In this document: positions 11,211-22,784 of the stretch, piece by piece
Layout of the letters: every line of letters begins with the position of its first letter
How positions within the stretch are numbered: position 1 is the first letter of the stretch
Source of the DNA: Tenrec ecaudatus
Lineage: Eukaryota > Chordata > Mammalia > Afrosoricida > Tenrecidae
Length of the DNA stretch: 64,000 nucleotides
NCBI RefSeq assembly: GCF_050624435.1
Contig: NC_134546.1
Location: forward strand, 13,663,001 to 13,727,000
Direction of reading: 5' to 3'
Program-made: the position numbers and the translations under genes
The notes under the pieces: generated by a model
What the model saw: only the letters and a program-made list of their open reading frames with translations
What the model was told of the DNA's origin: nothing
Database searches by the model: none

Positions 11211-13569
11211 AGTGCAGTTTGCATGTGGTCCTTCTCTAGTTTTGGATTATATGCTCCCTCTTGAAATGTTTGACTGTTGATCTTGACCCACATGTCCACA
11301 CATAGTTACATGTACATATAACAACCTATAGATGTAATGAAACCTTTGCTCTTTCAAATACTTCACTCATATAGTTCAGACAGCGTGTGTTCACCACGTA
11401 GTTCGATCCTCACCCTGATCTGTTTCCAGAATCTTCCAAAGCGTAGTACTACTTACACACTGAGCTTGTGCTTTCCGTTCACTCCCTTCATGTTCACGCT
11501 AATCCGATCTGAACAAAGACTGGTGGCAGCCCCTCACAGGTGACCCTCATTGGTGGAAAAAGTGGCTGTCCGTGACTTGAGGCACGCAAACCTTGTTTTC
11601 CAGACAAAGCAAAAAGGTACAAGCAGGGCCCTCCATCGACCTGGCTCAGGGGACGAAGGAGGCAATTCATCAAGTCTGGGCCTGGCTTCCCCCACTCTCG
11701 GCACCTCTGAGAAGCCAACCTCCACCCCACTCCCAGTCCCCCTGGGAGTACTGCTGTGTAAGTGGACAGTTCATTTTGCAGGGCTGAGTCCCTTCAGAGG
11801 GAAACCAAAGGCAAGCAAGCCTGTGTCCCACCATAAATTGTCTCTAGCAGAATGATGTCTGGTCCCTGTCTGGAATGAATGTGCTTCTCTTTAGGTGCAG
11901 TTTTCCAAGGGTCAACAATGACCGAAACGAAGGGTTGCTAATAGTGATGGAAAAGGATCCCTACTGTTCGTGGCCAGTGGCCAGGAGTGGAGAGGCCACG
12001 TTTGTGGGCCAGGACACAGCAGGAGCCAGGAACCTTTCCCCAAGACTCACTAAACTTTGAGTCACCTCTCGCCCCGCCCCCGCCCGCCTCCCAAGCCATT
12101 CTGCCAGCCCTATTTTTGGGAAAACTGATATTATAATTACTAATCTCAGCAAGAGCCTAATGTGCAACCTGAAGCTTTCCTGGTCTTGGGTGCAATTAGG
12201 GTGGGAGGAGCGGGCGAGTCTCCTCCCCTCACACAGGCTTAGGTTTCCCCACACCCTTGCATCCTCCATGGAAGACAGGTAACTGAGCAGTGCCTGGCCT
12301 GCAGGGAAGGGAAAGTGCCCCTGCCCCAACTGGCTGGCGCCTATTTAAGGTTTGAATGTTGCCTCCAAAGGACTCTTAGCTAACCTTTAAGTGATGGCGT
12401 CGCGAGGGCTGTTTCGGGCAGGATTTGCCCCCTCTAGGGGAGTCTGGAGAGCTGAGAACATTGTACACACTGTTTCTTACCCACCCACCCCTCCACACAC
12501 ACACCCCTCTCTTTCCTTTCAAGGAATTATCACCATGCCTTTAAAGAGGAATTTGCGGGGACAGTCGGCACCTGCCGGACTGAGCTCCCCAATGAAGGCT
12601 CTCTTGGCTGAGTGTATAATTTCATTTAATCCTAAATAGCTCCCTTTACCTATTGTCAACAAATTCCCTTTAATCCTAACCACCACTTACGAGAATATTT
12701 ACTATCAAAAGGAGACAAATCGCTATTTAAATGTGGATTTACTCAAGTCTGAAACTATGACAGTGACATACGGTAAAATGATAATATGTAAATAAAAACG
12801 GGAGACAGATTTATCCCCCGAGAAAGCTGGGCAGAGTAGTGGATTAAAGTCATATGCGATCTGCTTTGAGTGGCCCTAGTTCAGACCCAGCATTCAGTTC
12901 TGACCATTCATCCTGCTTACTTCAATTCATTTGGCCCCAGTTTTCAATGACCCTCTGTTACCAGGCACATGCCCCCGATAAGTGGGCCTTGATGCTTACA
13001 GCACTTTGGAGCAGAATAAATGCAAACCACACATTATTTATGGGTGCACACTCTTAGCTTAGGGGCATTTGTCACGAATGTGCACACAGGTAGAATAAGT
13101 AGATGTGTGTTAGCTCAGACAGCCCAGCTTTCAGAAGCTAACTAGAACAAAAGGAGCCAAATAAAATACCACCCGAAAGACAACAGCTTTCAATTATTGC
13201 CCACGATCCTGAATTCCTCCCAATGAGTTGAAAGGAAATCTATACCAGATGGTAGTTTTCAGAATCAGCCAAGAGCACCAGCCATTCCCAAAGCACAGCA
13301 TGGGCAGCCATGCCAAAGGCACAGCGGCCCTCCAGTCTCCCTCTTCTCACTGGTCAGCTGTGGCCACATTTTTTCCCCTGTCGGGGTGAGTGTCTTAATG
13401 GTATTGAAATGTAATTAGAATAATTAGAAGTCTCCACCTCCCTCCCCCTACACACACCTTAAAAAAGCAGAAATCAAGCCAATTGTGTCCAGAAGGGGGA
13501 CAATGTGGAACACAAAGCACTTCACCTATAGACATAGACATAATCACATCATGAACAAGAATTTAAGGG
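11211..13569. other. Unassigned sequence; possible conserved noncoding element and weak MIR
   Basis: No exon is recognised. About 12085-12215 looks regulatory: an A/T-rich core with CTATTTTTGGGA (MEF2-like) and AATTACTAAT (homeodomain-like) between GC-rich flanks. About 12832-12945 has the shape of a very decayed MIR but is too weak to call. Confidence 0.35.
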
Positions 13570-13780
13570 CTGGTTTCCCTGGAGCACGTTTTAACTCACA
13601 GCAGCCATATGGGTTTACCGAATAGAATGTATCCGTAAAGTTTTCGGGTTTATAATCTTAAAGATGCAGAGCACAAACTCTCTCTTCCACAGCACCTCTT
13701 GAAGTGGTTTGAACCACCAACCTTCAGGTGAGAGAAGCTGAAGGTAAACTGTTTACACTCCCCAAGGAGTCCTCAGATCA
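13570..13780 (-). mobile_element. AfroSINE (antisense)
   Basis: Diverged antisense copy. CACAGCAGCCATATGGGTTT, GTTTATAATCTTAAAGATGC, GTGGTTTGAACCACCAACCT and CTCCCCAAGGAGTCCTCAG match, in order, the reversed SINE landmarks. Confidence 0.75.
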
Positions 13781-14155
13781 GTAACGACCCTTCAATCTAT
13801 GGGGCTTTGGGCCTAAAAATCCACGTGTTACCTACCACACAGTTTCAACAAAATGTCAGTGTGCCGTGGCATTGACTAGGTGGCAGCAGATTTGGTGTTC
13901 AGTTCGTGATGTCATACAGTGACTGCGGAACTCATATTCTCACCTACCTTATTAATTCCTAAACAGTATGTCTCAGAAAAAAAGGACACATAGATTCCTT
14001 TGGAAAACACCCGAGCAGATTGGAGATCACTGCCTTAAAAGATATAGTGCCTGGGCCTGGCTTTTTGCTAATACTGTGGCTTGTATAACATTGTACAGGG
14101 TTAGATCAATATATACCTTACTGTGGGACAGTTTAGAGGAGGTGTCAGATATATA

Positions 14156-15098
14156 TGAGGGGGTACCCCTCCAAAAAAACAGATTTTTTCAAAGGTATGC
14201 ATGTATTTATATTACATTACAACACAACCTTATCACCTTCAAAGTATGCTCCATTACACTTAATACACTTGTCAAATCTGCGATTCCATTCTTGAAAACG
14301 TTTTTCAAACTCATTTGTTTGGATGGCTGACAGCACCTCCCACATTTTTCCCTGAACTTCTCAGACATCTTCAAATCACTGTTCTTTCATGACCCTCGTC
14401 ATTTGCAGAAGCCATAAAAAGTCACATGGAGCGAGGTCAGCAGAGTAAGGTGTGTAGGGCAAGAGAGGCATACTGCTTTTTGCCAAAAACTGGCTCACTG
14501 AATGATTGCCTGAGCAGGTGCATTGTCATGGTGGCAAAACCAGTCCCCATCTGCCACAATCAGGCCTTTTTTGTTGCATACTCTTACACAATCTTTCCAG
14601 AACCTCTAAATAGAAAGCTTGATTAACAGTCTGACCTGGTGGAACGAATTCCAAATGCACCTTGAGTCAACATCGTCCTTTCAGTAAGTTAAGATGTCCA
14701 GACTAGGTTTGTTATCAATCAACATTTCACCTTTTTAAAAAACAATAAAGCCACTCATTCACGAATTTTCCCCATAGTGCTCTCCTTGTAAGCTATGTTC
14801 AACATCACAACAGTTTCTCTGGCATTTTTCCTGAATAGTAAAAAAAATTTCACAGACACAAGCTATTCTCTTAAATTGGCCATCACACACACACACAAAA
14901 CCAAAACGAACAAGCCAAAAAAAAAACAAGGTTCAAGTGAAATACCCTTTACGAAAAAAATTCCCTGTGACCAGAAAGAACCTTCCCAGGTGACATCACT
15001 GGTTTGAGTTGCTGGATTCTCACCTAGCAGATAAAATGAGCACTAGGAAAGCTCTACCACGTGGAGTTTCCCCCCATTTTTGACGGGGTACCCCCTCG
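14156..15098 (-). mobile_element. mariner DNA transposon, internally deleted, DD34D type
   Basis: The termini are near-perfect inverted repeats: GAGGGGGTACCCC follows a TA at the left, and GGGGTACCCCCTCG precedes a TA at the right, so a TA target duplication is present. The minus strand encodes broken transposase. The second catalytic Asp lies in a CATGACAATGCACCTGC block (HDNAPA) and the third in CCATGTGAC (PCD). The two GAC codons are 104 nt apart, one base short of the 105 nt expected for 34 intervening residues. The C terminus (near 14215-14310) reads EFEKRFQEWNRRFDKCIKCN then GAYFEGDKVVL. At 943 bp it is shorter than the usual 1.3 kb, and the first catalytic region is missing. Inactive. 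Confidence 0.92.
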
Positions 15099-15384
15099 TA
15101 CTAGAAGTTTCTCAGAACTATGCATTCAGAAGAGAGAAACAAATATTCTGTATATGCAGTCAATTACCAAGGATCTTTAGAAAGTTAATGGAAAATGCGT
15201 ATTATTAAAAATATGTATGGAGTTTATAAAGTAATTTTGAACCTAAATAATCTAGTGCTAATTTGTTAGAACATGACTGAACAGGGTCCAGTTTGAGGCA
15301 TTAAGAATAAGATATCAGTTTGGAAAAAAAAAAACTTCTATCAGAGAAACCTGAATTCTGCTAAACTTAAAGTAAGAATAAACA

Positions 15385-16130
15385 ATAACCACATGGCAAA
15401 ACTTGCATGGAAGAATAGTGAAATCATTGGTGTTTTCCACAAAGTTTACCTGGGAAATGCACCAAAGAATTCAGGAGCTTATAAGTGGACACCTCCTTTG
15501 AAGAAGGGATTGTGCGACGTTGACGACAAAACTTGCAGTGGTAGCCCATCCACATCAATTTGCAAGGAAGTAATTCACCTAGTTCGATCATCATTGAAGA
15601 TGATCCATAAAGAATAGTAGAAATGATAGCCAACAGCATTGAGCCCTCAACTGGTTAATTTTGCATAATTCTGACTGAAAAGTTAAAGTCGAGTGAACTT
15701 TCTGTTTGATGGGCACCTAAACTCTTGTGTCCAGGGGATCAGCGGCAGAAAAGAGCAGAGCTCTCAAACACGTGGGACCAAGATCCGGGAACATTTCTTT
15801 GAAGATGTGCAGCAGGAGCGGAAGCATAGCTTCGCCAGTTTGGACCAGAAGACAAAGCACAATCAAAGTGATGGCTTTGAAAAGCAGACCAGTCAAGAGC
15901 AAAGGTCACAGCAAACAGTTTTCAGTTTTGTTTTTTGGGGGGATACTAAAAGGTTTTTGCATGTTGATGTTCTAGAGGGTCAGAGAACCATCACTATAGA
16001 TTATTAGGAGATTACTATTATGTACTTTGAGAAAGTTAGTCAAAGATTGAGCAGAGGAATATGTGGGAAATCTTCATTAGAGAGTCCTCCGTCCACAAAA
16101 AACTTCTTAACCTCTCATCAAATAACATAA
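15385..16130 (+). mobile_element. Fossil mariner transposase, second lineage
   Basis: Sense-strand remnants of a different mariner. Pieces in shifting frames read KNSEIIGVFHKVYLGNAPKN, SGSPSTSIC, and further on FLHVDVLEGQRTITIDY (about 15950-16005), in the order found in mariner transposases (HTH-linked N terminus, RPSTS-like linker, catalytic domain). Several stops and frameshifts interrupt it and no terminal repeats are visible. It appears older than the neighbouring copy at 14156-15098. Confidence 0.7.
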
Positions 16131-16339
16131 ATTTTGGAAGAGTTTCCCTATGAAATTATTAGGCATCCACAATACAGGCCTGATTTGGCTCATTTTGTTT
16201 CCTAATCTTAAAAACAAACAAAAAAAAACACCTTAGAGGGCACAATTGTTTTCTTCAGTTAATAATGTAGCATAGAAAAGAGACTTCGTTGACATTGGTA
16301 AATTCTCAGGAATCTCCAGGCTTTAGGGATGGATGGAAT

Positions 16340-16526
16340 CAGTGGTTCTCAACCTTCCAAATGTCGCAGCCCTTTATACAGTTCTTCATGTGGGGTGACC
16401 CCAACCACAAAATTGTCTTCATTGCTACTTCACAACTGTATTTTACTCTTATTATGAATTGGGTGACCCCCATGAAAGGGTCATTCGACCCCCAAAGGGT
16501 TTGCGACCCACAGGTGAGAACCACTG
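16340..16526 (+). mobile_element. SPIN-like non-autonomous hAT element, copy 1
   Basis: Begins CAGTGGTTCTCAACC and ends GAGAACCACTG, an inverted pair. Inside, GGGTCATTCGACCCCCAAAG and GGTTTGCGACCCACAGG match the subterminal block of SPIN-type hAT elements. Flanking 8-mers GATGGAAT/GACTAAAT agree at only 5 of 8 positions, so the target duplication is decayed or uncertain. Confidence 0.85.
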
Positions 16527-18845
16527 GACTAAATGGTGAGTATCATCACTTACAACAGTGGCCTGACCTTGATGGAGCTGATGTTGAGAAATACATCTTA
16601 TATTTCTAGTTTAACCTTTTAACTCAAAATTCCATGAAATTTCAGACGTCCCTCATGGTCCTTTGAAAATGTTTTCTCACCGTAGTGCACTTTTATTATC
16701 AGAAGAACAAGTATCTTGTTCGCATTACTTTCGTAGCATCTAACGTTGGTCTTATTTTGTATTTGTAAAGGTCTGGGACTTGTATTGGGAAATAAAGGTT
16801 AGGTACTCCCCGCCCCCAGCACACACACCAAACACCCCCTCCCCATACTGATTAACTATTGGTTTGGAGGCGGAATAGGAAAAAAATGGAAGCTGAGGAG
16901 GCAGAGAGGAAGCATAAAATGTGATTGATTATGAGTGACAGGTTGGCCTTCACACTGAAACTACCCCTCAACATGTTTCTTAAAGACAACCATCCACCAA
17001 ATCACTTTGGATAGAGCCAGCCTTTAAGCAATCTGAATACAAGGTTCCTTCTTTTAGAAAAAGTCGAACAAAACATCAATTCAATCCAAGAACAAACTTG
17101 ACTGACAGAAGAGGCCCACTGGCCATGGGTCAGTAAAGGTTCTTGCATTTCACTAAATAGACATGTCCAGGGGATGATGACTGAGGTGGCCATCAACCTC
17201 CAGGTGGTTACAATAAGATGATTTATCAACTTAACTCAAGACTGGAGTGGTTTTGAAATACTAGACACCAGAGTTCTATCTTTGTAGGGTAACATCCACA
17301 AGGAATAAACATCTCATTTTATTACGTGATGGCCTTCTTATGAATCAGTTACTGTTTTGGTTGCATCTTGATCTTTCATGCAATTGTAAGATTGACATGT
17401 CCATCAGCTAACGGAGAGAGTCTTAGAAGAGTTCATATTTGCTGCCAATATCTGTCTAAAAGTATGCAAATTGTTTGGCATTTAAAATGGACTTTTCATG
17501 GAAACAAAGTAAGAAAACAGTCTAAGCCTGGATCATCCCGAATGTTGCAAAGAAGAAGCCAGCAAAGCCACTTGGATCTGATGCAACATCAGTTTGGGTC
17601 ATAGCAATTTATACGCACCTCCTGTGCTCCAGTCTCAGAAAGCAGAATGGTCCTGATGAGACAATTCTGGTAAAATGAGCGTCTTGAAGCTCCAGCTTCA
17701 ACTCTAATCAAGGAGCTGAGAGACTCTCCTCTTGCAGTTGCCACCGAGTACCAACAACAACTGACGGTCCTAAGTGAACAAGCTAATTTTTCATCCATGG
17801 ATACCAGAGCGTTAATGGCTAAATATGCCAGTTGAGGCAATGAGCACATGTGCAGCTATTTGCCCGACACAACTTCTGCTGTCATGGCCTATTAAAACCC
17901 GTTCACATGTGCATGTCGGATTTGATGAATATGGATGTGACCCCTTTCAGAACCATCACTCACTGGGCTATGGCCCCCATGGCAGGAAAAACAGCACCTC
18001 TCATTAAACACAGCATGAGTTACAGGCATGTTATGTTAATATTTCTTCAGAACTTTAGGGGGTTTTCTTCTTGTTCTAATAAATCGTGTGAAGAAAATAA
18101 TTTAAAAGTATAATTGATTTTTTCTTTTTTTAAAAAAACAACTTTTTTGGTCATGTTCGCCATCACTATTTTATGTGGTGTGCAAGTTCTAGAAGTCTCT
18201 TTCCTCAGGAAGTTGTAGGACATGCTTATAAATTGTACTTTGCATCCTGCATTGGGGACTCCCTGGGCAGGCCCCCGCCTCAGTTGGAAGTTAAGCAAGG
18301 CTAAATAGAGGACCTTCCTGCCTGGAAGTCTAGAATTCACAAAAGACAAGGAAGTCTCTGTCTGAACTTTGGAATGTAAATTAATCATTTGTCAACTCAG
18401 TTCTTACCAACAAATGTGAACTATGCTGGTTATTTACTTCACAGAGTTAAAATAATCTTTATAGTAGGGGAGATAAGAGGTTGTCTGGAGATTCTTTTCA
18501 AAAGGCCTTGGAGTAAAATTTTAAAAATCAAGGTAGGGGTAAAATAAAAAAAAATCAAGATAAGCGTTGCCTTAAATGAATGCACACAAGCTGTCGAAGC
18601 AATAACTACAGTAATTTTTATTAAAATATCTAGCAGGTCTAATACAGATCAAAGATGTTCCCCAAATCCTCCTGCTCCAGTGATCTCCAATTCCCACTCC
18701 TTTCTAGACCTCAGATTTCACCCCTCCATCCACACCCTGCCCCACTGACTGGGTCATGGAATCTAGCTAACCTGGTTATTAGTTCTTTGAGGACAGAAAT
18801 GATGGCTAACACTCCTCTCTAAAATCTGGAGATTGGCTTTGGGGA
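16527..18845. other. Unassigned sequence
   Basis: No repeat or gene identified. 17480-18010 contains several medium open frames on both strands but no domain I recognise. A/T-rich runs at 18110-18150 may be a decayed retroposon tail. Confidence 0.35.
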
Positions 18846-18950
18846 AAAAAAGTCATTGGAAACCCTACAGAGCACGTTTTACTCTGACACACATGGGGTT
18901 TCCCTAAATGGAAACCAACATCATGGCAACTGTGTTTGTTTTTGTAGCTC
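18846..18950 (+). mobile_element. AfroSINE, 3' part
   Basis: GGAAACCCTACAGAGCACGT, TTTACTCTGACACACATGGG and CATCATGGCAACTGTGTTTG are the 3' half of the sense SINE; the tRNA-derived part is missing. Confidence 0.75.
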
Positions 18951-19168
18951 CTAAACATGCCTAAGCTGGCACCTGACATACAGATTTATAATAGCCTTCC
19001 CAAACTGCTCCATTAATACCTGAGCCTTTCTTACCAAAACATTGAAAAGTAACTTTGGTGCTGACACTGTGTAGTAATGTACTCAAATCTCATCAATGCT
19101 TGGCTTTAGATGCCGGTACAACTTCACTTCTGCCCAGAGAAGGTGCCAAGAGAAGAGTTCCTTTAAGG

Positions 19169-19363
19169 CATCGGTTCTCAGCCCGTGGGTCATGACCCCT
19201 TTGGGGGTTGAACGACCCTTTCACAGGGGTTGCCTGATTTAGAACAGTAACAAAACTACAGTTAAGAAGTAGCAATGAAAATATTTTATGTTTGGGGGGT
19301 GGTCACCACAACACGAGGAGCTGTAGTAAAGGGCCACTGCATTAGGAAAGTTGAGAACCACTG
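19169..19363 (-). mobile_element. SPIN-like non-autonomous hAT element, copy 2, with target duplication
   Basis: Starts CATCGGTTCTCAGCCCGTGG and ends GTTGAGAACCACTG. The subterminal blocks GACCCCTTTGGGGGTTGAAC and GACCCTTTCACAGGGGTTGC are diagnostic of SPIN. It is flanked by CTTTAAGG (19161-19168) and CCTTAAGG (19364-19371), an 8-bp target duplication with one mismatch, as hAT transposition produces. It is 195 bp long with no transposase, so non-autonomous. Confidence 0.92.
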
Positions 19364-19389
19364 CCTTAAGGGATAAAATGGATGAAACC

Positions 19390-20695
19390 CTTTTCCAGGG
19401 CCTGATTTCTTCTAATAATGCATCCAACGTACATGAGACTAAGTCCATCATCCTCACTTCTAAGGAGTATTCTGCTTGTACTTTTTCTAAATCAATTTTT
19501 AAAAATTCTTCTGATAATTGATGGTATCAATGATAATCTTCACCAGAACCTTCATTCAAATACATTGATTTTTCAGTCTTCCTTATTCATAGTCCAAATT
19601 CCACATGAGGTGATTGGAAATGCTGTGGCTTGATTGCTGAAGACAAATGTGTACATAAGCAAATGTGGTAAAGAAAACTGATGGTACCCGGCTATCAAAA
19701 GATATAGCGTCTGGGGTCTTAAAGGTTTGAAGGTAAATAAGCGGCCATCTAGTTCAGAAGCAACAAAGCCCACATGGAAGAAGCACACCAGCCTGTGTGA
19801 CCACGAGGTGTTGAAGGGATGAGTTATCAGACATCAAATAACAAAAAATCATATCATTGTGAATGAGGGGGAGTGCGGAGTGGAGACCCAAAGCCCATCT
19901 GTAGGCAATTGGACACCCCCTAATGAAGGGCTGCGGGGAGGAGATGAGCCAGTCAGGGTGCAGGGTAGCAATGATGAAACATATAACTTTCCTCTAGTTC
20001 TTAAATGCTTCCTCCCCACCCACTATCATGATCCCAATTCTACCTTACAAATTTGGCTAGACCAGAGGATGTACATTGGTACAGATAGGAACTGGAAACA
20101 CAGGGAATCCAGGGTGGATGATCCCTTCAGGACCAGTGGTGAGAGTGGCGATACCTGGAGGGTGGAGGGAAGGTGGGGTAGAAAGGGGAAACTGATTACA
20201 AGGATCTACATATAAGTGCCTCCCGGGGGGGTGGACAACAGAAAAGTGAGTGAAGGGAGACATTGGACAGTGTACGATATGACAAAATAATAATAATTTA
20301 TGAATTATGAAGGGTTCAGGAGGTGGGGAGGGAGGAGGAAAATGAGGAGCTGATATTAAGGGCTCAAGTAGAGAGCAAAGTTTTGAGAATGATGATGGCA
20401 ACAAATATACAATGGATGTATGTATGGATGGTAATAATAATTGTAAGACCCCCCCCCCCAATAAAAAATGATTTTAAAATGAAATTTAAAAAAAGAAAGA
20501 AAGAAATTGCTGTGGCTTGGGTCAGGCATACCTTAGATATCCTTGCTGAGAGACATCCTTGCTCTTGAACTTTTCAAGAGGTCTTGTGCACCACATCTGC
20601 CCAATGCAATACGTTGTTTGATATCTTGACTGCTGCTTCCACCAGCTTTGATTGTAGACCCAAGCAAGGTTATTATTTCCTTAATCTTTCATCAA
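19390..20695 (-). mobile_element. RTE/BovB-like LINE (antisense), split by family A
   Basis: The left part (19390-19632) and right part (20504-20695) are contiguous RTE sequence in reverse. Landmarks are CATCCTCACTTCTAAGGAGT, CAGTCTTCCTTATTCATAGT, then after the insertion GGGTCAGGCATACCTTAGAT and GACTGCTGCTTCCACCAGCT. The intervening 871 bp is a later insertion. Confidence 0.85.
19633..20503 (+). mobile_element. Family A poly(A) retroposon, 5'-truncated, with target duplication
   Basis: Sense copy of the commonest unnamed repeat in this window. Blocks in order: GGTACCCGGCTATCAAAAGA, GGTCTTAAAGGTTTGAAGGT, AGCGGCCATCTAGTTCAGAA, CCCACATGGAAGAAGCACAC, GTGGAGACCCAAAGCCCATC, then an A-rich end AATAAAAAATG. 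It is flanked by AAATGCTGTGGCTTG (19618-19632) and AAATTGCTGTGGCTTG (20504-20519), a 15-16 bp target duplication of RTE sequence. This establishes it as an LINE-type (L1-mobilised or L1 3' UTR) insertion. No coding region is visible. Confidence 0.85.
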
Positions 20696-20885
20696 GGGGT
20701 CCCTCGGAGGTGAAAATGATTCAACGCTCAAATATTGGCAGTTCATATTACCCCAAGGTGCCTCAGAAAACAGAGGTGGTGATATGCTTCTGAAAGTTCT
20801 GTCTCGGTAACCCCATAAAACCATTCTACTCTGTACACATGGGGCCACAGTGAGGTATAATCAACTTGATGACAACCAGTGGCCA
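20696..20885 (+). mobile_element. AfroSINE
   Basis: Sense copy at the right end of the split RTE: GGGGTCCCTCGGAGGTGAAA, GGTGCCTCAGAAAACAGAGG, GATATGCTTCTGAAAGTTCT, TCTACTCTGTACACATGGGG, and the end TTGATGACAACCAGTGG. Confidence 0.85.
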
Positions 20886-21164
20886 ACCTTCAACAGGTGT
20901 GAAGAGAAGATAGCATGTTTGTGGAGTCTCTCCTGACCAACCCCCTGGAAATGACAAACCTTCTCATAGCTTCCTCCCCTCCTCATGCCTACTCTCTGCA
21001 AGTTTGAAATTGAGACTGACCTAGTAGATGTATGATCCTGTTGTCAAGGCTTTGCTGAAGGTCTCTTTGAAAGTTTCTCATTATGACCATAGATCTTCTG
21101 ATTGGTACCCATTGGATCCAGAGCCAAAGTGAGTGGGAAATACAGGTGTAGATGGAATACTAGT

Positions 21165-21405
21165 CAACAGTTATTGAGTGGTTGCCATTGGCTAAGCCCT
21201 GTTCTAAGTTATTATTATTATTAACAACTTAAAATCAAGTACCTTATGATGTAAATGCTACTATTATTATATTTACGTTATAGAAAGAGACCTGAGTTGC
21301 CAGGAAATAAGCAATTTTCCAAAGGTCACATAGAGCTTTTGAAGAAGCCTGGTCTCAAACTTTAGCAATTTGGCTCCAGATCTGGGTTTTTCACCATGAT
21401 GCCAC
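21165..21405 (+). mobile_element. MIR
   Basis: Ancient SINE, sense: GTTATTGAGTGGTTGCCATT, CTAAGCCCTGTTCTAAG, ACTATTATTATATTTACGTT, TTTCCAAAGGTCACATAG, then TTTGGCTCCAGATCTGGGTT. The order of core and 3' motifs is that of MIR. Confidence 0.85.
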
Positions 21406-22784
21406 AGTCAGAGTCAAATGTGTCCTTCTGACACAGACAGTGCCTCGGGATAACAGCTTTCGAGTAGAGCAGATGGAGCAAATTTCTCTATCATGGAAAT
21501 TCACAAACTCAAGGCAAACAAGCCACAAACACAGACTTAGTTTCTCACCGGATCACTATTTATCCAGTGCCAACTCTGTTTTGGATGCCAGCTGTAATGT
21601 CCAGTGGAAATTTGGGAAATGTCCTGAATAGGCTGGAGACCGGTCTCTTTTGTGCCCCAGGTAGGACTCAGAAGATGCCACCGGGAGCTCGATTCTCTGA
21701 CCCAGGATTTGCACCATTACTCTTCCAGAGCTTGAGAGGTCCCCAGCTGGCTGAGCAGCAGGCTCGAGAGCCCAAACCATCTCCATCCCTCCTTATAAAT
21801 CTAGCACCAAAGCTGCCAACAGACAGTGCTGGATAAAGTCTGTTCTGCTCCCTGCCAGCCAAATGGCCCCACCGCATAAGGCTCCAAGTTTCCTCAATCT
21901 CATAAAACTTGGCTGAACGAGGCAGTGATGCCATGGAATTTGCATTTATCTTGTACACCTGACACTCCCCATCATGAAGATGGAGTGCTTCCCTCCTGTC
22001 AGCATGCTCTTGGCTCTTTGAGAGGATAGGAAAGCAGGGTGAAGGTTGGTGGTGGGGAAGGCTAATCAAAGCCAGGGGAAAGAGCATGTGGGATGGAAGG
22101 TGAGGTATGGGAGGAATGGGGCATGGGGTGGGGGCGGGTGGTTGGGGGTGGGGGGAGCACTAAGACTTAAGATAAAAGAGAATCTCAGAGCCCTTTGAGC
22201 CCTTTGTAACCTTTGGGCCATCAGTCATGTCTGCATTTCAGGATAAGCCTTTCTAGTAGCCTCCAGTCCCAGCATGGGAGTGGCCTCACAGTTGCCCTTG
22301 GGGCAGATTTCTTCTAGCTAAACTTGCCATTGTGTGTATTTCTAGGGCCAGCCTACCAGGCTCTGGACCGACAGGCTCTGCTCTGTGCTATGATAAAATG
22401 GTTTTGTTGCATTTGTGTTGAGGGTTTTTGAATGGGGAAAATCAACAGGGAAGAGTTCAGCATTATAGTTGAGTATGAGAAAAAAGAGAGAGAGAGAGAG
22501 AGAGAAGAAACATGGAAAGTTCCCTTATCAGCTTCTTGGTTTATCTTGCTTCGAAGTCATAAACTTGATTCTAGTCAGAAGGCATATTTGTTCATGGCGC
22601 TTGGATGTCAGCGCAAACAGTTCACATATCAGATCAATGATTAAGTGGTGCAAATGCTCTGAGTCTTTCTCTGTCTCTGCTGCCTTGTTTATAAAGTAGG
22701 ACTGATTAGAGGAGGTGTCCCGTGGAGTTGTTTGGGGGTTGAATAGGGTGATGTGTTTAATAATGTGGGTGATGCAGTGTCTTC
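21406..22784. other. Unassigned sequence with (GA)n run
   Basis: No gene recognised. A GA microsatellite lies at 22482-22505 and a G-rich stretch (GGGTGGGGGCGGGTGGTTGG) at about 22120-22155. Open frames at 21556-22087 on both strands have no recognisable domain. Confidence 0.4.

Noticed and set aside
17480..18020. Cluster of medium open frames that looked like a decayed processed gene
   Set aside because: I could not match any frame to a known protein family; chance is not excluded.
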